NCBI GenBank assembly: GCA_025345505.1
Contig: JANVCC010000167.1
Coordinates: forward strand, 1,224,641-1,288,640
Length of the DNA: 64,000 nt
DNA from: Todiramphus chloris collaris
Taxonomy: Eukaryota > Chordata > Aves > Coraciiformes > Alcedinidae
Direction of reading: 5' to 3'
The translations under genes were made by a program, and so were the position numbers. Under the pieces are notes generated by a model. That model saw nothing but the letters and a program-made list of their open reading frames with translations, was not told where the DNA came from and made no database searches. Below, in pieces: positions 46,985 to 64,000 of this stretch; the first letter of the stretch is position 1, and each line of letters starts with the position of its first letter.

Positions 46985-47305
46985 GGGAGGCACCTCAAGA
47001 ATCTCACCTCTCCTCAGGAACTTCACCTCTCCACCCCAGGAACCCCACGTCTCCTCCTCAGGAACCCCACGTCTCCTCCTCAGGAACCCCACCTGTGCTC
47101 CTCAGGAATCTCACCTGTCCTCTTCAGGAACTTCACATCTCCTCCTCAGGAACCTCACCTGTCCTCTTCAGGAACCTCCTCTCTCCTCAGGAACCTCACA
47201 TCTCCTCCTCAAGTCTCCTCAAGAGCCTTACCTGTCTTCCTCAGAAACCACGTCTCCTCCTCAGGAACCTCAGCTGTCCTCCTCAGGAACCTCACCTGTC
47301 CTATA
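46985..47305. repeat. Minisatellite, unit about CCTCCTCAGGAACCYCACCTGT
   Basis: Roughly 15 direct copies of a unit of about 20-24 bases, of variable length. Open in two plus-strand frames, but the deduced peptides only reflect the repeat and I do not call a gene. Confidence 0.9.
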
Positions 47306-47989
47306 CGCCAGGAGCTTTCAGCTAGTACTGAAACTTCCTGTTGCCCAAAGCCATTTTGTTTTTCTTGCCAGCTCTCTTTCCAAGCTTGAGCAGATCTTTC
47401 CTGCTATTTTGCACTGCTCTGTGCTTTGGAACAAAGAAACAGCCCTTTCCCTGCTCTTGCCAAAAGGAACAAAAGCAAAGACAGAAGCATCCACAAAACA
47501 CATCGTCCTGCTTTGGTGTACCCCACCAGTGTCACACCGGCTGGGCTTGGTGTCTCCGGGGAATACCAGCTAACCACAATGCCGGGCTGGCCCAGAGCAT
47601 GGGTGACCTGGATTTCCCAGCTGGCTTTTCAGCAGCCTCAGCCCATGGGATGCTCTGAGCTCTCCACGCACCGACAGCCACCTTGTCCCTCCCCCAGCAT
47701 GCTACGGGGGGCTGGTGCTACAGCTGACCTACTGACCTGGTGACCCCCTGAAGCCACGTTGGCTGTCCCATGCTGCTTGCACACCACAGTTCCCAGCTAG
47801 ATGCCTGCAGCGCATACTTTCCTGTATTTAGAGGGAGAGAAAAACCCAACCTCCCTAATTAATGGTACCTTATCACCCAGGAAACACACAAAGAGCAGAA
47901 TTCAGGCACCGTGTGCCTTGGGTGACTCTACAGCGAGCGTGAAGGTGAGGGTGAAAGTGAGGTGAGTCAAAGACCCAGCCCCACCATGA

Positions 47990-48285
47990 AGGGTTCCCAA
48001 TGCCTTGGCAACCTCTCCCTGTATCCTCACAAGAGGTAGCACCCATAGGTGCAGGGACAGCATCAGTGGTGACAGTGATGTAATTACCATCAGGGTGGTG
48101 AGGTTTGATACAAGTTTTCTAGATATTTGTACAGATTTCATGTTATTATTACTTTTTTCATTAAAGCTGGTTTAGTTTTCTGATCACTAAGTCTCTCTCT
48201 CTCTCATTCCCTTTCTCTTCCCCTTTGGGGGATGGAGAGCATCTGTCATTTATTGAGTGGCTGGCCCAGCTCTAAACCTTGAGAG
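47990..48285 (+). mobile_element. LTR fragment related to the 43,643 LTR
   Basis: Contains CATCAGTGGTGACAGTGATG, then TTTCATTAAAGCTGG, a (TC)n run and CCCTTTCTCTTCCCCTTTGG, in the same order as the reverse complement of the 43,643-44,440 element. Confidence 0.75.
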
Positions 48286-48289
48286 TGTG

Positions 48290-49095
48290 TTTGCTATTTT
48301 TGACCAGACTGTATTTGAATCCAGCAGAGATAGTCTCTGGGAAGATTTGGGATGGAACAGCTTGGGAATGGAAGAAGAAGAGAAGCTAAGCACATATACC
48401 TGCCAGCAGATACAAACAGGGTGTTAGCCAGGAACTAGCTCAGCCTTTGTCTCTCCAGCACTTGAAAAGCTATCTCTGCATATTAATCATAAAATAAAAT
48501 TAACACCAGGAGTCAAAGAGGTTCACCACCATGCAAATCATGGAACTGGGAGAGCACGAACCAGTTGAAAACAAGAGTGGTTTGGAGCAACATAACTGTC
48601 AACTCACAGTCGCTATTTTTATTGTTCATCAGCATCCTCCTAGGAACAAGTTCTTCCTGCAAACAAAACCCGCAGGCTTGAGTCAAAACAAAGAGAACTA
48701 CAAAATAAAAAGAAAGAAATAACAAGAGTACCAATTTACCTGAGTGATTCGTAGCTTGGGGTCACCCGCCCGTCACATCCGCTCGGCAACAGCTCTGGGC
48801 TGTTCTGCTTTTGCTGTCATGTTGAAATCCTTCAGCTCACTCTGCGCAGGCCACTTGGCAGAAGTTTGTTTTGCTGCTTTCACGTGAAAAAGAACCACTG
48901 CTGGCCTCTGCAGCAAGAGCAAAGCTCATTTTCAGTGCTTCTCTACTGCCTTCTTATTCTGGACCTCAGAGTTCCGACTGCTTCTGGGTACCTCAGGATG
49001 AAAAACTGTTATTGCAATCCTTTCACACCACAAGCTCCAGCTGAAACTGACAATCATTCGTGTCATAAACCAGAACACCAAACATGTAGAGCCAG
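48290..49095. other. No gene seen; COQ2 downstream region
   Basis: No exon or named repeat. The COQ2 3' UTR may end at its right side (AATAAA at 49103-49098, minus strand). Confidence 0.45.
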
Positions 49096-49428
49096 ATTTT
49101 ATTTACATCCTGAAATCCCTCTGCATTTTCCACACACTGTCACTGAGAGAGACATCTGCTTCCTACAAAAACTTGGGCTCGCAGGCTTGCCAGCTTGAGA
49201 GGACCAGCAGAGCTCCTTTGCTTGTCGAAGCTTCTTCAGAGCGTGGAGGAATTTAAGGATAACCAAAAGTCATATTGTAGGATCATCTCCTTTGTGTGTT
49301 TTTATAAACAAGAATGTTTTCAGCAGCTTTTAGAAATAAACAGTATAAAGAAGCTACAGTTCTGTTCCAAGAGCTCTCCCTCTTGCAGTGCTTACATTTT
49401 AGCTGAAAAACATCAACAGTAATTTCAA

Positions 49429-58239
<8,811 letters not shown>

Positions 58240-58330
58240 CTTGCCGCCGCGCTTCCGGCCTGGCGCCAGCACTTCCGGCCTCCTGGGGGAGGGGCCTGGG
58301 GGCGCGGGGCTTTCCCCCCAAGCACTGTGG
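58240..58330 (-). promoter_or_regulatory. COQ2: COQ2 CpG-island promoter
   Basis: GC-rich, CpG-dense, no TATA box. AAGATGGCGGC at the ATG is a YY1-type element overlapping the start codon, and two ACTTCCGG/CTTCCGG ETS-type sites (about 58,251-58,278) lie just upstream. Copy 2 repeats all of this. Confidence 0.6.
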
Positions 58331-58869
58331 GTCGGGGCGCAGCAATTGCCAAGCACCAGGATGCACAGAGTCCATCCCTTCCCTAATCTTTAGCCCCCTT
58401 GCCCCAGCCGCTGTGGGTGCTGCTTTTGCTGCTCCACTTCTTCGGTATTCTCCGTGCTGGTTGTTGTCATCCCCCCAGGGGATCAGGTACCTGTGTCACA
58501 CCTGGCCATGCAGCAGTGCCCATCTCGCCTCCCAAACCTGCCCAGCACTGCAGTTAACAAGAAATTTCTAGTTACATCTATGGCCTTTGGCACTCTGGCC
58601 TCATTTGCTCCTTTTCTCCACCCTCAGAGGCAGGTTGTGTAAACTGGGGACGGAGGGGAGACAGCCATAAAACCCTGTGTGTTAACCCGGGCATGATTTC
58701 AGTGATAAAACATCACCAGCTTTGCTGCTGTCCCCGTGGTGGATAATTGGTGTCTCGATCCCTGTGTCCTTCCACTTCCACAACTGAAACCCAACAAAAC
58801 CCAAGCAAAACCGTTCCCAAATTCATCTTCCCAAAATGCTGACTACCAGGAGGAAGTGAAGAAAAAAAA

Positions 58870-59269
58870 NNNNNNNNNNNNNNNNNNNNNNNNNNNNNNN
58901 NNNNNNNNNNNNNNNNNNNNNNNNNNNNNNNNNNNNNNNNNNNNNNNNNNNNNNNNNNNNNNNNNNNNNNNNNNNNNNNNNNNNNNNNNNNNNNNNNNNN
59001 NNNNNNNNNNNNNNNNNNNNNNNNNNNNNNNNNNNNNNNNNNNNNNNNNNNNNNNNNNNNNNNNNNNNNNNNNNNNNNNNNNNNNNNNNNNNNNNNNNNN
59101 NNNNNNNNNNNNNNNNNNNNNNNNNNNNNNNNNNNNNNNNNNNNNNNNNNNNNNNNNNNNNNNNNNNNNNNNNNNNNNNNNNNNNNNNNNNNNNNNNNNN
59201 NNNNNNNNNNNNNNNNNNNNNNNNNNNNNNNNNNNNNNNNNNNNNNNNNNNNNNNNNNNNNNNNNNNNN
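58870..59269. other. Assembly gap, 400 N
   Basis: Exactly 400 unknown bases, opening directly after an A-run and closing inside a CR1 tail. Confidence 0.99.
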
Positions 59270-59580
59270 CTAGAGCAGGTCAGACAGGAACGTGTCCAGT
59301 CTTGCACTGAGTACTCTACAAAACTTGTAGCAGTCCTAGATAGAGAACAGCTAAAAAAAAAAAAAAAAAAGATTTTCAGTGTTTTAGGAGGAAATGTGGA
59401 GAAATTAATTGCGCACATCTCAGACAGACACACGGATGATTTCTGAGCCAGAAGCTCTGTGCCTGCACCCAGTAAGGAACGACTGGTGACCCTGGAGATG
59501 AGCTGGTACGTGCTTGTTCACTAAGCAGCAATCCACCTCCCTGGGTCTTTGCGAGCCCGGGGTGTGCGGGGTTTCTCTAC

Positions 59581-59747
59581 CTTCCTGTCGTAGTCGCGAT
59601 CCCACATGTCGTTGATGGTGCAGCCGGCTCCGCGCATGAGCACCGCTCCCACCCCGAACAGGGACAGCATCTGCCAGTCCGGGAGGCAGCCCGGCTCGGC
59701 CGCCAGGCTGATGCTCCAGCTGCACGGCAGGTACAGCAGCCACGTCC
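59581..59747 (-). CDS. COQ2: COQ2 exon 2 (copy 2, probable haplotype duplicate)
   Basis: 167 nt, intact frame and splice sites. T at 59709 makes residue 84 Ser instead of Gly (WSISLAA). Confidence 0.85.
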
Positions 59748-59957
59748 CTGCGGGAAGACAAAACCCACGGGTGGAGCGGGGTCAGTACTAGACACCTCAC
59801 CCCATACCCCACCCCCACCGCTCCCCGCCCGCTCGGGCTGGTACCGGCGACGCGCCCCGATCCCCCACCCCACGCGTCGCCATGGTTACCGCATCACTAC
59901 GGCTGCTGCGTCGCCATGGTGACCGTCTCGCCATGGCTACGGGCCCGCCCCGCTCAC

Positions 59958-60168
59958 CGGCGGGTTGGTGCAGCCGCATGAGGCGCAGGTAAGGCCGCAG
60001 CGGGCCCGGCGCGGAGCGCACCAGCTCGGCCGCCGAAAAGCCGAGAGGCCTCCGGGTTCCCGGAGGAGCGGAAAGGCAGTGCAAGGGCGGGAAAGCGGCG
60101 GCGAAGGGGAGGCGAGCGGCGCGGAGGCCGGGAGAGCTCCGGCACAAGCGCGACAGCAGCGCCGCCAT
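59958..60168 (-). CDS. COQ2: COQ2 exon 1 (copy 2, probable haplotype duplicate)
   Basis: Same 211 nt as copy 1, with ATG at 60168. The one difference seen, GCC to GCT in an alanine codon near residue 19, is silent. Its own promoter is intact. No exons 3-7 follow before copy 1. Confidence 0.85.
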
Positions 60169-60799
60169 CTTGCCGCCGCGCTTCCGGCCTGGCGCCAGCA
60201 CTTCCGGCCTCCTGGGGGAGGGGCCTGGGGGCGCGGGGCTTTCCCCCCCAAGCACTGTGGGTCGGGGCGCAGCAATTGCCAAGCACCAGGATGCACAGAG
60301 TCCATCCCTTCCCTAATCTTTAGCCCCCTTGCCCCAGCCGCTGTGGGTGCTGCTTTTGCTGCTCCACTTCTTCGGTATTCTCCGTGCTGGTTGTTGTCAT
60401 CCCCCCAGGGGATCAGGTACCTGTGTCACACCTGGCCATGCAGCAGTGCCCATCTCGCCTCCCAAACCTGCCCAGCACTGCAGTTAACAAGAAATTTCTA
60501 GTTACATCTATGGCCTTTGGCACTCTGGCCTCATTTGCTCCTTTTCTCCACCCTCAGAGGCAGGTTGTGTAAACTGGGGACGGAGGGGAGACAGCCATAA
60601 AACCCTGTGTGTTAACCCGGGCATGATTTCAGTGATAAAACATTACCAGCTTTGCTGCTGTCCCCGTGGTGGATAATTGGTGTCTCGATCCCTGTGTCCT
60701 TCCACTTCCACAACTGAAACCCAACAAAACCCAAGCAAAACCGTTCCCAAATTCATCTTCCCAAAATGCTGACTACCAGGAGGAAGTGAAGAAAAAAAA

Positions 60800-61925
60800 A
60801 CCCCCCGATGTAATGGAGAAGTGACCCCCAGATTTTGCTGTTTGCTCTTTTAACGAGCAATACTCCGCAGAAGTAAAACTGTTTGCACAGGACCATAAAA
60901 GAAGCAATTTCTCACCTCTTGCCGGTGGATTTTTGGCTCTGTTTTGTGCTGACGAGGTCTTTATTCAGTGACATCACCTTGATTCACTTCCAGCTGATTC
61001 CTTGAGGTGTATTTGAGCCCAGAGGGCAGCGAGGAAGTCTGGGCAATGCTTTATCCATAGGGACTCCAGTACTCCCAGTTTCACCAGGTGGGTGCTCCTG
61101 TGCAGACGGTGTGGGTGGTCGTTTGGGGTTTGGGGTTTTTTTTTCCCACATGGGTGACGTGGTGAACAAAGCCTGGACAGGGCCTGCAGACAATTTTTTA
61201 GGAGCTTGTGAAAGTAAAGCAGCAAAAGAAACTCTCTGCTCACTAGATTTATAGTCATTACAAGGTGGCCTGGCCCCCTTGAGCAACCTGCTCTAGCAGG
61301 AGGTGTCCCTACCCAGGACAGTGGGGTTGGAACTAGATGACCTCAAGGTCCCATTTTAGGAGTTTCACGGGATCAGTGTGCCAAAAAAGAGGCTTAAAAA
61401 CCAAAGAAAAAAAAAAAAGAAGATGGCCAAAAGCTGATCTAAACCACCTTTAATTAAAATCTTCAAAGAGGAAAAAGTCACACGCGTTAGAATCAACAGC
61501 TGGAAAAGTTCTAGGGTGAAGCTACTGAGGCAAACAATGTCTTTGTTGTAACTCATATTATATTATTATAGTAAAATATATTAACTTTACATCGTATGTA
61601 AGACTTTGCACTCCATTTCCCCCTCCCTTGTCTTGTTTCCTTCAGCTTAGACAAAGTAAACAAACTTGGCCGCCCTTATTCTCATTTCTGGTCTCTCTCA
61701 CACAACCCTTCAGAGAACACATCTGCACTCCTCTGACATGCTCAACTTAAAGAAAACCTTTTTATTGGGCAATTCCTCCTCACAGCTTCAGAAGTACATC
61801 CATTTTTTAAGTCTTCTCATCAAAATAACACATCCCCTCCATCCAAGCCCCGTGTAGCTGGTAGCAGCCTTTTAAAGCTTCAACAAGGAGATAGAGCAGG
61901 TTGGTTTCTCCTACTGTGCTCAAAA
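60800..61925. other. No gene seen upstream of COQ2
   Basis: I looked for the 3' end of HPSE, COQ2's neighbour in human, on the minus strand and did not find it. A short CR1-like remnant (GAGCAACCTGCTCTAGCAGG, 61,280-61,355, plus) is present. AT-rich near 61,550. Confidence 0.5.
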
Positions 61926-61927
61926 AT

Positions 61928-62250
61928 CACAGAGTCATTACGGTTGGAAAAGAGCTCTGAGATCATCAAGACCAACCAGCTACCCACCGTTGTCATGACC
62001 ACTAAACCCTGTCCTAAAGTGCCAGGTCTACACATTTTCTGGCCCCCTCCAAGGGTGGTGACTCCACCCTCTCCCTGGGCAGCCTGTTCCACACCTTCAG
62101 ATTTTTTTCCTCACGTCCAACCTAAACCTCCCCTGGAGCAACTTCAGCCCATCTCCTCTTGTCCCATCACCAGTTACCTGGGAGAAAAGACCAACGCCCA
62201 CCTCACTCCAACCTCCCTTCAGGTGGTTGTGGAGAGATATTGTGTCCCCT
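61928..62250 (-). mobile_element. CR1 3' fragment
   Basis: AATCACAGAGTCATTACGGT opens a minus-oriented CR1 end related to the 17.9-kb and 63.2-kb copies, cut at about 62,250. Confidence 0.9.
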
Positions 62251-63000
62251 CAAAATATTGCACTGAGAGTGGCATGGGTCACACACTTTCAAGAAAAGCA
62301 GATGGAAACAAACACGTGGGAGACCACAGGGGGGGAAAAGCCACCACCAAGATGGTTTTCTGCCCCAAACAGTTTGTTTTCCCAGCGCGAGGGATGTCAC
62401 CCTGGCCAGGCAGGCTTGTCCCTGGGATGCTCTAAGGCCTCTTGATGTCCCTCTGATGGTTGAGGGGTGGGTGATTTGCTAAGTCTCTTAACTCTCCTGT
62501 TTCCTTGAGGACAGAAGAGACCCGAGTGAGTAAAAAGCAGAACTTCACCTGCAGATAGGTTCAGGGAAGTCCTTTACACCTGAGGTAAAGGTTGAAGAGC
62601 CTCAAGGCATCACCGTGCAGCCCACTGACCACAGAGGGTTTGCTGGGATGCTGGTGGGCTCCTCTCCTTTCCTTCCAGGGATCAAGTGTGAGGGCATCCT
62701 GTGTCAAAAACTCACCTCTGGAAAACACGTGGCCACAGCTCCATCTTGTGACCAAACTTGGGAAAAACCATGCGCTGCTGCTCCAAATCCCACAGGGGAC
62801 CTGGTTTCTCGGCAAGGTGTTTTCCCCTACAACCCCCCCGCCCCGACCTCAGTTTGCTTTGTGTTGTCCTCCCTTTCCACCCTGAGATACCCTCAGCAAC
62901 CACAAGCCGCCCTCAGGCTTCTCCAGGTGGAAAAAAAACCCCAAAAATCACAGCTTTAGAGCTAAAATAACCCCCCTGCTCATCCTTTCTGAAGGTACTT
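62251..63000. other. No gene seen
   Basis: No exon, RNA or named repeat that I can support. Confidence 0.45.
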
Positions 63001-63009
63001 TTGAAGGAA

Positions 63010-63070
63010 CTGGGTGGGGTTGGATTAGATGATCTTTCAAGGTCCCTTCCAACCACTAACATTCTGTGAA
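63010..63070 (+). mobile_element. CR1 3' tail fragment
   Basis: GGGTGGGGTTGGATTAGATG then CCCTTCCAACCACTAACATT, a plus-oriented terminus. Confidence 0.8.
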
Positions 63071-63239
63071 GTGCTGTAAGAGCTGTGCTTGCAGAAAGGA
63101 GAGGGAGGGAGAGAGGTGATGGCAGTGCCTGGCTGGCAGAGCCCCAGGGGCAGTGTGAGGAGCCGATGCAGCTTGGTGCGTGATGTGGAGAAGGGGCCCG
63201 TGCTCAAGCAGTGACCCAGGCTGGAAGAAGAGCAAAACC

Positions 63240-64000
63240 ATGGAATCATCGTTTTGGTTGGAAGAGACCTTCAAGATCATCAAGTCCAACCATCTACTAA
63301 ATATTGTCAGGACTACTAAACCATCTCCTGAAGTGCCACATCTGGGTGTTTGCTGAACCCCTCCAGGGATGGGGACTCCAGCCTCTCCCTGGGCACCCTG
63401 TTCCAAGGCCTCACCACTCTCTCAGCAAAGACATTTTTCCGGATATCCAACCTAAACCTCCCCTGGAGCAACTGCAGCCCATCTCCTCTTGTCCCATCAG
63501 CAGTTACCTGGGAGAAGAGACCAACACCCACCTCACTCCAACCTCCCTTCAGGTGGCTGTGGAGAGCAATAAGGTCTCCCCTCAGCCTCCTCTTCTCCAG
63601 ACTAAACCACCCCAGCTCCCTCAGCCTCTCCTCATCAGACATGTTCTCCAGACCCCTCACCAGCTTCATTGCCCTTCTCCGGACTCGCTCCAGCACCTCA
63701 ATGTGCTTCCTGTAGTGAGGGGCCCAGAATAGAACCCAGTACTCAAGGTGCAGCCTCACCAGTGCCCAGTACAGAGGGACAATCACTTCTCTACTCCTAC
63801 TGGCCACGCCATTCCTGATCCAGGCCAGGATGCCATTGGCCTCCTTGGCCACCTGGGCACATTGCTGGCTCATGTTCAGCCAGGTGTCCACCAGCACCCC
63901 AGGTCCTTTTCCACCAGGCACTTTCCAGACACTCCTCCCTCAGCCTGGAGAGTTGCCTGGGGCCATTGTGACCCAAGGCCAGGACCCGGCACTTGGCCTT
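63240..64000 (-). mobile_element. CR1 fragment running off the right edge
   Basis: Minus-strand CR1 starting GGAATCATCGTTTTGGTTGG. A 201-codon ORF2 frame (63,316-63,921) reads [20 protein letters not shown] and on to the C-terminus. Close to the 17,883 copy, so the same subfamily. Confidence 0.95.

Larger units (their letters stand above)
59270..60799. repeat. COQ2 5' segment, copy 2
   Basis: Second copy of 57,327-58,869, with COQ2 exon 2 at 59581-59747 and exon 1 at 59958-60168. It starts abruptly at the gap and continues into unique sequence on the right, as expected if this is the other haplotype's contig. Confidence 0.97.

Noticed and set aside
46951..47389. Plus-strand repetitive frames of 124 and 141 codons
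   Set aside because: They translate the 47-kb minisatellite in two frames at once, which indicates the repeat and not a protein.

Overview
The window is bird nuclear DNA. It is full of chicken-repeat-1 (CR1) LINE copies with their (ATTCTATG)n 3' tails, avian-type LTRs, and compact vertebrate genes with GT-AG introns. I do not assign a species. I read four protein-coding genes, all on the minus strand, and I checked each by splicing exons by eye until the reading frame closed.

Layout. Positions 1-2,187 are a large CR1 fragment. Positions 4,097-11,678 hold eight coding exons (400 codons, the nucleotide-binding half) of ABCG2, an ABC half-transporter; its membrane exons would lie off the left edge. 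Positions 11,700-26,500 are mostly CR1 and LTR debris, with a solo LTR at 24,711-25,538 and a CpG-rich promoter-like island at 23.1-23.86 kb that points toward ABCG2. Positions 26,572-28,781 hold PLAC8, complete at 115 codons, with a stop codon that is apparently split by the last intron. Positions 32,085-35,525 are a decayed endogenous retrovirus (3' LTR, env remnants, 3' end of the integrase region). Positions 38,775-41,149 hold a four-exon, 207-codon gene whose C-terminal half resembles the nucleoporin NUP42 but which has no zinc finger and no FG repeats; this is the most novel item. Positions 41.6-48.3 kb hold several LTRs, one nested inside a CR1. Positions 49,429-58,239 hold all seven exons of COQ2 (354 codons), with a 17-unit minisatellite and a 1-kb A/C-only tract in its introns.

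The first two COQ2 exons and promoter occur twice (57,327-58,869 and 59,270-60,799), nearly identical and separated by 400 N. This looks like an uncollapsed haplotype in the assembly, not a real duplication. From 60.8 kb to the end I see only repeats and unassigned sequence.

The genes do not form a pathway. ABCG2 is a membrane exporter, PLAC8 a small cysteine-rich protein, COQ2 the mitochondrial prenyltransferase of ubiquinone synthesis, and the NUP42-like gene is of unknown role. In human, PLAC8 and COQ2 are neighbours while ABCG2 lies several megabases away, so ABCG2 beside PLAC8 suggests either a rearrangement or a second ABCG2-type gene.
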